This document shows, in pieces, positions 20,981-34,380 of a stretch of DNA of 64,000 bases. Under the pieces are notes generated by a model. The model saw only the letters and a list, made by a program, of their open reading frames with translations. It was not told the DNA's origin and ran no database searches. The stretch comes from Rosa chinensis (lineage: Eukaryota; Streptophyta; Magnoliopsida; Rosales; Rosaceae): positions 69,787,823 through 69,851,822 of the forward strand of contig NC_037092.1 of assembly GCF_002994745.2 (NCBI RefSeq). Reading direction: 5' to 3'. The translations under genes and the position numbers were made by a program. Numbering within the stretch: the first letter of the stretch is position 1; every line of letters begins with the position of its first letter.

Positions 20981-23900
20981 TCAGCAGTCATCGGCATTCA
21001 CTGCAGACAGTGGCTGTGGCTGCTGGGTCTCAGATTGTGCCAGTGGCCGAGGTTCAATCACAGCCTCAACCTCGACCTCAGTCTCAGTCTCAACTTCGGC
21101 CTCGGCTTGAGCTTGCTGCTCGATAAACCGATTCATTCTCTCAAGCAACTGTGCAGCCTTTCTCTTGCCTCTGTCTGTGCCATTTTGTGCCAAATCCAAT
21201 AATGAACCCATCACTCCTAGTTCCTGAGCATCCACTAAATGTTGTGGGTCCCCAGAACAAAGGTGCACCAAAACTGCAGCTGCATTTTCTCGGTTTCGGG
21301 GAGATCCAGTCCCAATGACTTCAACCAAAACCGGCACTGCCTCGGCAGCTCCAATCGCTGCTTTCCCTTCAGGATGGCTAGCTAATATTGCTAGAATGGC
21401 CAGTGCTTCATCCACCATTCCCCCTCCAGTTTCGGTTAGCAGCTCCATTAGTGTTGAAACAACACCAGCCCTTACTGCTTTCCCCTTGTTCCCCTGATAA
21501 ATGCACAAGTTAAATAGTGCTGTTGCAGCATCCTTTTTCCCCCTTTGAGTACCTTCACTCAGCAGTGTAACAAGTGGCGGAATGGCTCCTGAAGCACCAA
21601 TTCTAACCTTGTTTTCATCCACAACAGAAAGGCTGAACAGGGTTGCCGCTGCATTTTCCCGTGCTTCCATGCCACCGTGCTTGAGCACATGAACAATACC
21701 AGGAACTGCTCCACAGGAAATGATGCTTCCTTTGTTATCCTCACATATTGAAAGGTTGAGAAGCGCTGTCACAGCATGCTCTTGGGTGCGGGAATCAGGG
21801 GTTGAAAGCAGCCCTACAAGTCGGGGGATTGCACCAGCTTCAGCAATAGCCACACGATTATCTGCATTACGCTTGGCAAGAAGGCGGATTTCACCAGCAG
21901 CAGACCTTTGGTCTTCAGGGTTTGCTGATGTTAGTTTGTGAAGAAGATTTTCAATCTTAGTACGTTCCGCGGGCGAGCAAGCAGATGCAGTTTTATTGGG
22001 TCGATTAAGCCTTTTTGGCACTTCAATACCATTTGCCTCACACCACTGGGCTATAAGGCTACGTAAAACATAGTTCGGTGTGAGACTGGTGCTAGAGAGG
22101 GTTTGTTGTGTTTTCGGACATGTACCATGCCCTTGTTCCAGCCACTTCTCAATACAGGAACGTTCATATGTCTGCATCGGTGGAAAACAAGATCATTTAG
22201 AATTGATAGTAATGTTTGTGGGCATGAAGTCTAAATGAAGTTCAAAAAAATAACCCTATACAAGTACGAATAACAAATCTGTGTAACATGTTTTCAGACT
22301 TCCAACCAAAAGTTTGGGTATTCATCTCCAAACATAGCTAAAGTATATACAATCACCAAGCTGATCCCAGATGAATGTTGGAAATTGTGGGATAATTGAT
22401 TGGTTCTAAGAATGAAAAATGCAGTATAGTCAAACAATTGAATTTCAATGTGTCAACAATTTTCTACAAGAAAAATGAATGAATATGCCCAAAACATCTA
22501 ATCTCATTCAATAATGGTGTAATTGAGTTCTTGTTATAAGAGAGCAATAAATACCTGCCCCGTTGAAACAATGACTGGATCCTTCATCAATTCCAATGAT
22601 ATTGGACATCGAAAATCATCAGGTATAACTGGGGCCTTGCGATTCCTGTCAGTGGATGCTTGTCCGCTGGAAGTTGCAACGACACTCTTTTCTGTAGCAG
22701 GAGCATCCATGTTGGGATTTTCTGTTTGTACAAAATCCTTAATCTTTTTCAATAGCATTGACATTTTCTCAATGCTTGCTCCAGGATCACCACCACTAGA
22801 GGCAACCATCTCATGCAATGCTAGTGACTCTTGTGTAAGTTCACCTATCCCTGCCAATTGTAACTTTTCAACCAGTCGTCTAAAGACTGCTGGATCTGTT
22901 GCTGCATCATTTCTATTGTAAAGGTATGAGAGATCCTCATATAGCTCAACATCGGGTAAATCAACTCTTCCTTTGGCCCTTCTAAACTGAGCAAGCACAA
23001 GCTCAACCTGCAATACAGAGAGTTCAAGAATGTATTAATAACTCAAACAATGTAGCAAATCAAGTTGAGTTCTACTCTGGGGCCTGCTCCAATTTGGAAA
23101 ATTCTACAATGTGTTAACGTATGACATGCATACAATTGCCTTAAAAGTGGTAAAATGAGTCCTCAAAATAGTAATATTAGTCCTCAAAGTGGTAACATGA
23201 GTCCTTAAAGTGGTGAATTTTCTTAGTTACTACATGAGTTCTCAAGTGGTAAACTGAGTCCTTAAAGTAGTAATGAGTCCTCAAAGTGGTAAAAATAGTT
23301 TATGTATGAGAGATGTTAACATACTATAGCCTTACCCCTCAAATTTTTATCGAACCACAAAGTTGACTGACAGAGATTAGTAAGAAATCTATATTAAAAA
23401 TAAATATTTCAACCTTTTCAAAATCAAATTTTTGTCAGGTAACTACAAAGGTGACTAACAGAGATTAGAAAGAAATCATGTCGAGGTCAGATTGAGAAAA
23501 TTAGACAACTATTCCATTTGGGTGCTTGATTATCACTTACTGCCTCCCAACACATGACAGGATTGTTCAATAATGAATATATACCTGTTCCTTCACTTCA
23601 TCTGATATATCAAGCTCTTCATAGGAAATTCCACTTAAAGTTTGTTCCAATCGAGCTGTCACCTCAAGGAACTTATTCATAGTTTGCTCTCTTTCCAGGA
23701 CCTGCAAGTAGGGAGAAATAGGATGGTGAGAGAGATACAATCAAGGCAAGATTAAAAGTTTGATCCATCCTTATTGCTAAAAAAATCTGAAAAAGGAAAC
23801 TTGGCCATAAAGGAAAAACTATCACCAATCAAATGCAGGGAACATCCTATAAGGCCCAGGCAAAGGAAAAAGAAAAAAAAAAAAGTACGGCAAGGAATAA

Positions 23901-25749
23901 GACCGTAGGACATACAACATCCTTATAGAAATTGAGAAGATTGAAAGATCCTACATATAAATGCATAAATGTATCCATCAGCAATTGTAATGCAAACAAA
24001 TTTCCTATGGAAATAATATTCACTATGAGCATCTAAAAAGTTCTTATAAAATTTAAATTTGAATCTCAACCACAAACAACTTAACAAATGTGTGAGAAAG
24101 AGATTGAACATGACATTCAAAACCCTCTGGATGAGATGGCATCTCGAATGTTATCATAAACTATCTCTAGAGTCAACTATTATCCATGCAGTATATGGCA
24201 GTATTCATGTCAATAACTCGATTAGATACTCAGAGCTCCGGAAAAACTATGCAGCTATTTTCGACAAGTTAGAGAGCATTTCCCTTGGGTACTATGTTGA
24301 ATTCATCATTATCGAAGAACATGAAAAGAAGAAGTAGCAATATTTTTTCCCTTTATTTTCAGTGCAGCTTTTCCATGAAACTTTGCAGCAGAATCACCAT
24401 TTATACAGAAACCTTAATACAATAACAGCCAAATCAAGATCTAAAGAGTGCACAATAAATCATACATTTGCTAGACATATGATCAGGAAATACATCTAGA
24501 TGTTGCTAAAAGTTTATGGTTATGAGGAACAACAAAATATAATTTGTTCATCTCTCCTCTCTCTCGAACATAACTTGTGTTCTCCAAAAGTGTTGAAAGT
24601 TGCAACATCAAACTTTCAAAGTGCCACCAATACTAAAAGCCAAGGACAACCAAGATAAGAAGTGTTGCAAGTTGTAACATCACACTACGAAAGTGCCACC
24701 AAAACTAAAAGCAAAGAACAACCAAAATAAAGCGTTGTGAGTTGTAACATCTGCCTTCCACCATGTAATTTAAGTGATACCCAGCAACCAAGGATATTCC
24801 ACTATTATATCAATTCTCACTCTGCACTCTCATTTCTAGAAATTCCATTTGGAGCTAACAATTTCACTGGCAACCTCTTAATACCAAAGCAACTTACCCA
24901 TCACAATAGGTGAAGGTGTGAAGACAAACAAAAAGCATAGACCTTAACCGGAAACAGAGCTAACCTCTAGTATCACATCATCATTCAATCAATAATTTGA
25001 ATGAACTGAAAATTTCATAGATGAAAAAGGGGCATTCTGAAAACCAAATAAAATGATTTAAATTTTAAATCATGACGTTCTCCTTCTTTGCTACTAATCA
25101 GAAGATTTAACTGCACCCCCAAAATAAAAGACTAAGAACTTTCTGTTAAATTCAAAAAGGTGAAGCATGCACTAAAATTAGTCTTTACTGTATTTATCCA
25201 ACAATTTCACTGAAGGATTCCTCATCAGAATCCAAAAGTTCATCGAGAAATTCCCAAATATTTTTTTTTATGTCAATCTTCAAAGACTATAGATACACTA
25301 ATCATCTAAAACAAGCAAAGAAAGCTCTCAATTTCCGTTCAAATTTTCCATTTTCTCAGCAATCAAACAGATTTTAGAAATTAAAGAAAAAGAAAAAAAA
25401 TTAAAAGCTATAAACAGCAAAAACACTCCCAAAAATGTGAGGACGAAAAACGGAGAATCGAATGATACGCACACACCAGGTAAATCTTGCTGCTTTCGCT
25501 GCCGAATCTGAGCAACTCCTTAGCCGATTCCAGCGCTTCCCTGAACGAAACCAAAGCCTTCACAGTGTCCTCAGGCAGCACCGCCTCTTTCAAATCCCTA
25601 ATCTCCTCGAACATTGGAGTCAATAGCTTCAACCTCCTCGCCAAATTGCAGTACTGCTTCTTCACCGCGCATCTGTAGTCGGAGATCAAAGCTATTTCGT
25701 TGACTATCTCAATCAGGTTCTGCACCAGAGCACCTTTGTCTTCTTCCAT
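20981..25749 (-). CDS. PUB13: U-box/ARM-repeat E3 ubiquitin ligase, PUB13-like (4 exons, 677 aa)
   Basis: It transfers ubiquitin to substrates. The family (Arabidopsis PUB13, rice SPL11) acts in immunity, cell death and flowering, in cytoplasm and at the membrane. Exons on the minus strand: 25477-25749, 23585-23701, 22555-23007, 20981-22171; all introns are GT-AG and the phases join without a break. The start is the ATG giving [10 protein letters not shown], as in PUB13. Residues 1 to about 230 form the U-box N-terminal helical domain ([11 protein letters not shown]), 257-330 the U-box ([25 protein letters not shown]), and about 370-640 the ARM repeats ([28 protein letters not shown]). The tail is Glu/Val-rich. 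Length fits the family (PUB13 660 aa). No lesion was seen; this is the only clearly intact cellular gene here. Orthology to PUB13 rather than a close paralogue is from remembered similarity. Confidence 0.93.
23150..23310. repeat. Degenerate short repeats in intron 2 of the U-box gene
   Basis: About seven imperfect copies of GAGTCCTCAAAGTGGTAA-type units occur within the 577-bp intron 23008-23584. Confidence 0.7.
24590..24765. repeat. Tandem duplication in intron 1 of the U-box gene
   Basis: A segment with GTTG(C/T)AA(C/G)TTGTAACATC, AAAGTGCCACCAA and ACTAAAAGC is repeated in two to three imperfect copies of about 70-80 bp within the 1.77-kb first intron (23702-25476). The rest of that intron is AT-rich without a gene. 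Confidence 0.65.
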
Positions 25750-25931
25750 GGCTGTGTTTCCGGTCCGATCTCGAGAAACGACACCGTATTGAAGGTCTGA
25801 TTTGAGTGATTGGGGGAGGACTTGGGTTTTGAAAGAGGGCGGAAATGAGAGCAGGTATTATTGGTCGTCTCAGACAAGAGGAGAGTTTTGTTTTAGAGAG
25901 AGGAGTGTGGGACGCGCGGAGCGGTCCCTTG

Positions 25932-25940
25932 TTTTTATAT
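25932..25940 (-). promoter_or_regulatory. Candidate TATA box of the U-box gene
   Basis: Minus-strand ATATAAAAA lies about 185 bp upstream of the ATG, suggesting a 5' UTR of about 150 nt. Inferred by position only. Confidence 0.4.
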
Positions 25941-26029
25941 GGGGCGGCTCTGAGTGGCTGGGTCTGTCGACTAAGGGGTGGAATTTAACCATGGTTAGGA
26001 ATTTTAACTCTGGGTGGACTTGTGGTTGA

Positions 26030-27820
26030 CTTGAGTGGCTTCGACTCGGCTCGGCGTGTTTGGTTTGGTAGGCGATCGGGTTTTTCGGTTTAACTACCGC
26101 CGGTAAATTGCGCCAATTCTGGCTCTGGGCAGGTAAATTTCACCCGGAATTTTGGAGTTTTGTCAGAAAGTGAATAAAATAAGTCTTTGGGGAAAGGTAA
26201 AAGGAAGGGGATTTTTACAGCCGAAAAAGGAAATGATGAAAGTGAAATTACGGGTGAGGTTGAGAAAAAAGGACGTCAAATAGAGAATCAAATGAGGCAA
26301 AATTAGGAAAGATATCTGGCATTAATGTGATCACACTGAGATTTCTGTATAAAGAGCTGCTTTGAAGGATAAAGACAGTAAATTCACAGCACACACCCAC
26401 TAACTAAGATAACGTATATAGTTAGACTTGTGGTGTAATTTTCCTCTTTAGTAATTACCGCTAAAATTAATTACACAATTGTCAATATTATTACTTGACA
26501 ATTTTTTCATTTTTTTTTATATTTTAATTTATGTCAATGCTTCCTCCACTTTCATCTTTAATTTCATTCGACACTTAACATATGAATGTATCGTAATATC
26601 GTATACTCTTTTGCATTCACCTAAACCTAACATGTGAATAAGAAGATGAAAATTTACATATGAGGCTTTTTCTAAGTTTTACCATTGAAAGTGCTAGTAA
26701 AGTATATCTATTAGACTATTATGTAGATTAAAATTTAATTTGGCAAAAAAGCAACATGTTTATTTATTCATACTTGCAGGTCATGTGTATGTCACTGAAG
26801 TTATTCACCACGCATCAGCTTCCTTCTCTTCTCTCACTCTTCCTTTATTTATAAAGAGCTTGAAATTGGGGATTGATGATGACATTTTAGACGTCATCTC
26901 TACTTACCGATTTGTGTCCTCTATTTATTTCTTTTCTTTTTAGGCAGAAACCTTTTTCTTACTTGACCGGTTGTACTTCAGATGAACTATCCGAATTTAA
27001 CATGATGATCTTCTGGAAGCCATTAAGCAAGCTTGCACCAATATTTGTAGGCAACATGATGCCGGCAAGTCAAGCTAAAGATAAGAGGGGGCAACATGAA
27101 ATGATGAGAAAGGGAATATAATGCTTAAACGATGCATGAGAAGCTATGCATTCCAATTGTGTCACACAAAACATTGTGTTTCAATAAAAGGTGGGACTAC
27201 CGGATATCGAAATCAGTCGTTTTGTTTCTTTTTCATGATTAGATAATCTAATCTCTTACCATACGCGTAGACAACACAACCACTTCTCAAATCCCAATTG
27301 TTCTATTATGTGGGCATCACTATGAACTGTCCAATGCAATACAATATTCGAATTGTGATGGATACACTTGCTTTGAATTTTACTTTCTTTTATTTAGGTC
27401 AAGATTTTTGTCCTCCGACTATAAATAGAAGAGATGGAATTAGAATTGCAATTCTCACAACGCTTACATTTGCTTGCCAACATCCTCTCTTTCTTTCTTT
27501 TTCAAAAAAGAACGACAGATGCTTTATGCAAAATGCTAAAAAGAAAAGAAAAAACATACACACATAGAGTTTTAAGATTTGTTTGGAGTGATTTTAAAAG
27601 TGATAAGACTAAAAACTTGATGAGCAAGTAATTTCCACTTGATGAGGGTGAGTGTTTTTGGAGAAGATGAGATTTGTTTGTTTTAACTAGTTAGTTTTCA
27701 TTGTTGGTTAGTTATATCTCTTCGATACTTTCTCAATGTGTTTAGTGTGTTTAGTACGTGCGAAAACCCTAGGAGAGAAAAAACTCTCTCATATTCTACA
27801 TCCTTCAAGTTAAACAAACA
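26030..27820. other. Intergenic upstream of the U-box gene, no gene recognised
   Basis: The 26030-26400 part probably holds the promoter of the U-box gene. The remainder is AT-rich with only short chance open frames (for example 26740-26943), none with recognisable domains. Confidence 0.5.
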
Positions 27821-28366
27821 CAAAAAATCACTAATACTCATAGAGTTATGACTCGTTCGACATTTAACTCATTGACTTTTCAAAAATATCACTTAACTCA
27901 CTCACATTTACCATTATCATACACTTACTTATTACCGTTAAATCATTCGTGAGAAGCCGTTAAAGTTGATAGTATATTTGTCTAAACACTAAAGTATACA
28001 TTTCTCACATGAAAAACAATTTTTTCTAAATAAAAAAATGACAATTACTTTTTTTGTTTTCAAATTCAATTTTTTAATTCTTGGTTTTGTTAGAAATTAT
28101 CAGATCAACTATTAAAAAATTGAAAAAAAAACAAATAACTTTATTCAAAAAAATTATTTTTGAATTTTAATATTTTTTTTTCAAATATTTATATGTAATT
28201 TGACGAAAATAACCCTCTCCGTATAAATTTTTAATATCACAATAGACGAGAGTAAGTTATGTGAAAGACAGATATTAAAGTGACTGAGTTAAGTGATATT
28301 TTTGAAAAGTCAGTAAGTTAAATGTCGAACGGGTCATAACTTAGTGACCATTGGTGATTTTTTTTC
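27821..28366. mobile_element. MITE with about 85-bp terminal inverted repeats
   Basis: Left arm AAAAAATCACTAATACTC...GACATTTAACTCATTGAC and right arm (minus strand) AAAAAATCACCAATGGTC...GACATTTAACTTACTGAC match over about 85 bp (GTTCGACATTTAACT, CTTTTCAAAAATATCACTTA shared). The middle is AT-rich. No clean target duplication was found. Probably Mutator-like by its long arms. Confidence 0.75.
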
Positions 28367-28383
28367 TAAACCAAAACTCTAAC

Positions 28384-28909
28384 CCAAGCTCCATCTTTTT
28401 GAGTTTCTTCCCATGATGACCATCGATTCCATCATTGCTAGCGTCACCACTTCCTTCGCTTTCGCTAAGGATGGTGGTGCAGTGGATTTGACTAGGATTG
28501 GAGGTAGGCTGGCTCAAAAATCTCAATCCTATTTGTTGGGCAAGTCTTTAACCTATAAGAAGTTTGTTGCGACTGATCTACGCTTTGACTTTCAATGAAT
28601 CATTGAATCTAGGTGGTTGACAAACCATGTCAAATCCAAAAGAAGTTAAGTAATCTATTTCTCATCTCTTTCAACATGGCCCTTTTTTGTTTGGAGGACT
28701 ACAACAAGATTGATCTCATGACTTACCCGGCTAATGATGGCTTTGCTTGCCCTAAGTACAAGGGCAAGTCTAAGATTTAATTTTGTTTAGTTTTTCTTTG
28801 CCTTCAGACAATGATGTATGTCATTAAATTACTTAATTCTACAGTTTACAATTGCACCACAGGAGCGCCTAGGCGTTTGTAAACCATCTAGTTCTAAAAA
28901 AAAAAAAAT
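28384..28909 (+). mobile_element. Internally deleted LINE-like remnant with poly(A)
   Basis: 28413-28598 gives an ORF1-like start (DLTRIGGRLAQKSQSYLLGK). Further on another frame gives LEDYNKIDLMTYPANDGFAC and a stop, then about 110 bp of trailer and 13 A at 28897-28909. This looks like a LINE ORF1 with its interior missing, but the ORF1 assignment is from a short match. Confidence 0.45.
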
Positions 28910-29469
28910 TGTGTTTAGCACTTACTATTGTCGGTATACAACTATTGTCGGTATACATGCTTTAGTTAGTTTGGTCTACTATTATTTTTAGGGTTAAATA
29001 TTGTTTGCTCCCTGAACTTTGGCTAGAAAAAAAAAAAAAAAAAAAAAAAAAACTTTAGTCCCTCGCCTTTTAATTTGACACGTTTACTCCTTGTTCTTTC
29101 AATTTTACACCCAATAGATTTATTTCGTTACTTTCCAACCCAATGCTCCGTTAACTCCACATTTTTAAGGATAAAATTACTATAATAGCCCTAACTTTCT
29201 CTTCTTTAAATTTTTTTAATTATTTTTATTCTTCTCTTTTTTTCTTCTATTCGGCACCATCTACCATATCGAACCCCAGACTCAACATTACTAATCCTTC
29301 TTCTAGACATGGGATTCACATCACTGAATCACTCTCAGTCGCCGACTCCTTAAGGTAATCCCGACAACAATCAAACTCATTCCCAACATCCCCATTCATA
29401 TTTTCATTCTCAACTACCAAATCCTCCCACCACAGCTCCTCCTCTTAACCAGTTTTGGCTCCCTAACTT

Positions 29470-29880
29470 CTAGGAATCTTGACAGCCATCTCGGAACATG
29501 TAACCCAACACCCCTCCTGGAATCCAATTCCCGATATTCCTCAAAACCAATTCCTCCTTAGCTCCCATTTTCTCGTGCCACATAATCGACCACATAAATA
29601 GAGTCTCATCAATATACTCCACAAACTTGGCAAAATCCTTTAACACAATCGAGCCCAAAATGCAGCTCTTGTGAAGCTCCGCTGCGCTGTTGAATCCGGC
29701 CACCGACGACAAGTCGTGGATTGCATTGTGAAGTCAAAGAGGTTTGAGTCGGTGCGGTTAGCCTTGGCGGTGTATGAGGCAGAGGACTTGCCTATAGCCA
29801 TAAGGTAGTTGACCGCAATGTGGGTTAGGGTTTTGAGGGTGAAGATCTAGGCGACGACTGTTTTGGCTATGTTGGTGGAG
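29470..29880 (-). pseudogene. TAF8-like (TFIID subunit 8, histone-fold) gene fragment carried by the MULE
   Basis: TAF8 is a TFIID subunit with a bromodomain-associated histone fold. The minus strand reads LTHIAVNYLMAIGKSSASY, then ANRTDSNLFDFT, like the TAF8 pattern (A..Y...LGK.A..YA...GRT.CN.FD). After a frame change come SSVAGFNSAAELHKS and AKFVEYIDET, where TAF8 has a G-F-x-x-A-S and a Y/F-V-x-x-A-E segment. An in-frame stop and frameshift prove it is non-functional. It lies within the inverted termini 28991/40170, so it is probably transduplicated. Identification is by remembered pattern. Confidence 0.5.
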
Positions 29881-30152
29881 AACTCCGATGGGGTTGAGTT
29901 TTCTAGTGTGGGAATAATTACTAGTTTTGGGGTTTTGCACTTTTTGGGTTTTGATTTTGGGGGCACGGTGGTGGTGGAAGAGAGTGTTTGGAGAAGATGG
30001 TTGAGGTTTTGGTTTAAGGTTCTTGTGATGAAGAGCGAGGCAATCTGGTCTGATGTCGAAGAGAAGGCCGCATATGAGGAGATAAACAGGACGAGGATAG
30101 AGAGGTGGAAGAAGAAAAGCTAAACAGAAAAAATAAAAAATAAAAAGAGAAC

Positions 30153-30376
30153 TGTTTAAGGAAAACTGAATTTAGAGAGAATTGAGCAGTACTTTCATTG
30201 ATAATAGGGGCCTCTTTATAAAGAGGATTACAAGACATAGAATCAGAGTTGTACAAGGAAAGATAATCGTACAATTAATCGGATATCTATGAATATCTCT
30301 AATTCAAAATCCTATTACAACTAGGTCAAGTAACCTAGAGTTTAGGTCATACACATATTCTGGATTTACTTGAACA
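30153..30376 (-). repeat. 3' LTR of the 30-40 kb copia element
   Basis: 224 bp. A purine tract (minus strand AAGGGGGAG, plus 30377-30386) abuts it internally. It lacks the 12-bp segment near the middle that the partner LTR has. Confidence 0.92.
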
Positions 30377-30639
30377 CTCCCCCTTATGTTGCCCAAACTT
30401 GGTGCTCATCTCGTTGCCTCATTAAAAACCTTGCCGAGTAATAAAAACCCAATGAGACAAAAATAACCTTGGTCGAAGGGGAAAAAGAGCACAACACACC
30501 CTTCATATTTCGAGACCATACATGTAGACACCTTCCCCTGTTGTCTGCATCTCCCCTGATGACAACGGTCATGAGAGTTCTGATAACTTCCGTAAACGAT
30601 GCTACCAACATGTTTCTCGAAAGTGGAATTTAGGCAATG

Positions 30640-32000
30640 ACTTAGTGAGCAAGTCTGCCACAATGTCCTTAAATCGAACCTAGTTCACTATGATCTTGAG
30701 GAGAGCTTGTTGTTGTTGATTATGCTTGGTGTTGTCACTTTTGATGTGGCCTTGTTTCATTTGTTCAAAACAAGCAGCATTATCCTAAATGCTCGTAGGC
30801 TCATCTGTGGTAGACTTCAAACCACAATTGTTCGAACATGCGGAATTATGGATCCAATCCATATACATTCACAAATTGCTTCGTGAAGAGCAATAGTCTC
30901 TGCATTGTTCGAAGAAGTAGCGACTAGGGTCTGTTCTAGAGACCTCCTAGATATCACGGTCTTTACCCATGGTGAACACATAACTAGTTTGAGAATAACC
31001 TTTGTGTGGTCAGAGAGATACCCCAATATCAGCAAAATCTTCCAAAAGACATGTCTTTTTGGGATGGGGATAGAGAACGCAAGCCAGCGTTGGCGACGTT
31101 TCTGGTGTGTGATGGGTCCGAATCCATCGTCTCTCTGTAGAGATAGAACAAGCCCATATCAATCGTACATCTCAAGTACCGAAAGATACATTTTACACCA
31201 ATTCAATGGCGTCGCATTGGAGCAAACATATATCTAGCTAACAAGTTCACAGCAAATGAGATGTCCGGTCTTGCGCATTGAGCTAAGTACAATAATGCGC
31301 CTATTGTACTTAAGCATGACACTTTTTCCTTTAAGACGTCTTCGTCATCATCCTTTGGACGAAGAATATCCTTTTCAGGATCAAGACTACAGACGATCAT
31401 GGGGGTGCTTGAAGGCTTGACCTTGTCAAAATGCCTAAGTATCTATCAACATGATGCTCAAGTTCCAAACCAAGACATAATTGTATTCTCACAAGATCTT
31501 TCACTTCAAACTCGGATTTCAAGTGTTCAATGGTTTCCCTTAACTCTTTAAGGGCTTCCAATAAAGATCATGTCCAACATGAACCGCGATAGAATCCAAA
31601 ACTTGTTATGGAAACGCGCGGGCATATCCCTTCCCAATCAAGTAGTCACTTTAGTGAGCGTTTCAACCTCATTGCAAATGCGCTCCGTGGTCTAGAGCCA
31701 CTTAACTTAGGTAAATGAAGTTCACCATAAACCTTCATGTATATTTCTTATCTAGATCCTCATAGAGATACGTAGTGACCACATTTGTAAGCTGCATGTT
31801 CAGTTATTCGGAAACTACCAAACTGACAAGGTAGTTGAGTGCAATGACATCCATTACGAGAGAATATGTCTCATTGTAGTCGATTCCAGGCGTTTTGTGA
31901 GAAGCATTTTCTCATCACGCTTTCTAACGAAGTCCTATTAGTCAATAGGTTTTATGTTAGGAGGTGTTGGCATCATTGTCTCAAAAACCTTCCTCTTCGT
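30640..32000 (-). pseudogene. RT/RNase H remnants of the 30-40 kb copia element
   Basis: 31203-31400 reads LSTIGALLYLAQCARPDISF, the copia RNase H entry. 30817-31035 has SNNAETIALHEAICECIWI. About 31640-32000 carries RT pieces in other frames. Frameshifts and stops are frequent. Confidence 0.8.
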
Positions 32001-33201
32001 TAGAGAATCTAACTTAACCTGGATTGCATCTTTCTATCTAGGCCAAATTTCTTTGCATATTCATTCATCAACGGAGCGTGGTTCGATATCATCAAACTCA
32101 ACAAACTCATGCGCAATGAAATGCTTGATTACATCATCAATTATGATGGAGTTTCTATCTCACGTCTTATGCACACTAATGTAATTTTCATAGAGCTCTA
32201 TATTATCAGGAATAAGTTCTGATGTTGAGGCGTCCCCCAACGATAACCATAATCCGAAAGATACTCATGAGACAGATTTTGAATGTCGATGATCCAAGGA
32301 TTGAGTTATGCCAAAATATCCTTCGAACTCATGGGCTTCCCACTCATCCTAACTGGGGCCATGGCCTGTAACGCCAGAGTGCCACTCTCTTTGGTGTTGG
32401 CGCCATCCCTACCTCCGTTGGCGTTACATCCTCTTGTAGGGACGTTCATCTTTATAGGCATATTTGTGTGATCTCGTCACTTTAACGGGAATCGAGATGA
32501 GACATAGTGGGGACAAGCAACGACAATTCTTGTCGTTCCTGCTGAACATCTGTGTTCTTATCTCCCCCTAACAATGGAAAGACTATCTCATCAAAGTGAC
32601 AACCCTCAAATCTAGCGGTAAGGAGATTGCCTTGCAAGAGCATTAAGTGGCGGACGATTGTTGGAATCTCAAATCCAACGTAGTTGCCCATTCGTCTGTA
32701 AGGACCCATCATAGAGCTCTGTGGCGGCGCAATTGGCACATAAATGACACACTTAAATATGTATAAGTACGATACTTGTACCTAGTCACTAGCTATAACG
32801 CAAAGGTAGATTGAGTGGCGGTGGGTCGAAGACGAATTAGCATAGCTGCATGCGATATTACATTACCCCAAGCGGATATAAGGAGATTGGTGCGCATTAC
32901 AAATGTCCGAGCTACCATCGTAGTCGTTTCTGCGAGACAATTGGGTGTGTTCATGGGAATATGATGTCCAACATCAGTCCCAATGCAATAACCATCGAAA
33001 GTCTTCGATGTATACTTTCTAGTATTGTCAAATCCAATTGACTGAATAGGATGATCCGAGGAGTGAGCCCGTTGTCATATGATATGTGCTAGGAGTATAG
33101 TATAAGCAGCATTGCAAGTGGACAATGGCATAACACGTGACCAGCGGGTTTGCTTGTCAACCAACATCATGAGATATTTAAACGTCCGCAAGTTAGTTGA
33201 A

Positions 33202-33750
33202 CTAGTCCACATAATCCCCACGGACTTTATGTAAGAACAGAATGAGTATTTTCATATCTTTTTCATAGAACGGTCTCAATCCTAACTTCCTTAAGGAACA
33301 GGCTTTGTAAAACAAGCGAGAGGCTTTAGAAGTAATCAATGAGGATTTTGGTTGGGTTTGAGCCTTTGAAACGCTATTCGAAATGACTGCAGCATCATCT
33401 AGGGCACCATCACCATGATGGACACCATCCATGGTGTCATGGATAGGGACTGTTCCAGCCCTAGGTTGGTGGTAGACGGCGGCGACGCCAGAGGCAGCGA
33501 CGGCGGTCACACTTAGTCCAGAAATCAACTTTTGATTCATGCTTCGTTGCGCTCGAGAGAAAGGATGTCCATGTGAATTATTTAGTAGATGGATCATCAT
33601 ATCATGACTATGATGACCTATCCTGTCGTGACAAAGCCAATATGTGTCTAAATCCAAGAGATTTTCTCTCATAACTTTATTGGATTTAATAGCTCGAATG
33701 GTGACATAGAGTCCACTAGAGAGACACATAAACTTCTCTAAGATGCGCAT
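33202..33750 (-). pseudogene. GAG-pre-integrase fragment of the 30-40 kb copia element
   Basis: It contains LDTYWLCHDRIGHHSHDMMI, equivalent to the segment at 1202-1384. The downstream frame is decayed sequence rich in alanine codons. Confidence 0.75.
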
Positions 33751-34380
33751 TTGTTCGCAATCGTTAGAAGTATTGCAAAGGAACTCATTTATGTCCTCTA
33801 CATGCGATTTCGCATGGACTCCATTGGTTATTCATAGGGTACGATTTGCCCTAGGAGTGTAGAGAGTTTTTGTAACAGTAATCAAGGTGCCATTTGGCAG
33901 GGGGAACTTGGGCTATTCCATGTCCTTGAATTAATACTGATGACCCAGCCATCGTAGTCACAAAGTAATATGCTCAGAATCAAAATGGAGTCATAATGAA
34001 AAGAACTCGAAATTTTATTCATAAGGCAATGGAGTACATCATTGTCTCTTAACCATTAGGAGAATCTAATTCAAATGCTAGCTAATGCAAAATAGCAAAA
34101 CAAAGGTAGTCGTTTGACTTCTTTTGGTAATTCCAAAATAAATATGACCAGGTGAGTAGAGAGATGTTGGTGGAGCAAAGCTCGCTTAAGTACCACTTAT
34201 CTCAAAACTTTCCTAAACATCATACTCATTTTGGATGAGCCTATGTGAAGAAAAACTAAACCAATGACATTCACTACAAAGTATATTGCAATTGCCTATT
34301 ACAACATCTCTTGGAAAAATAAAGACTTAAATAGAATTGGCGATCTATTAGTCCCAGTCAGATATGTAGTCTTCAACCCT

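Noticed and set aside
24059..24337. Open frame of 92 codons opposite the U-box gene
   Set aside because: It lies in intron 1 and has no domain, no homologue I recognise and ordinary intron composition.
26740..27121. Two overlapping short open frames upstream of the U-box gene
   Set aside because: No recognisable domain, AT-rich composition and length within chance expectation.
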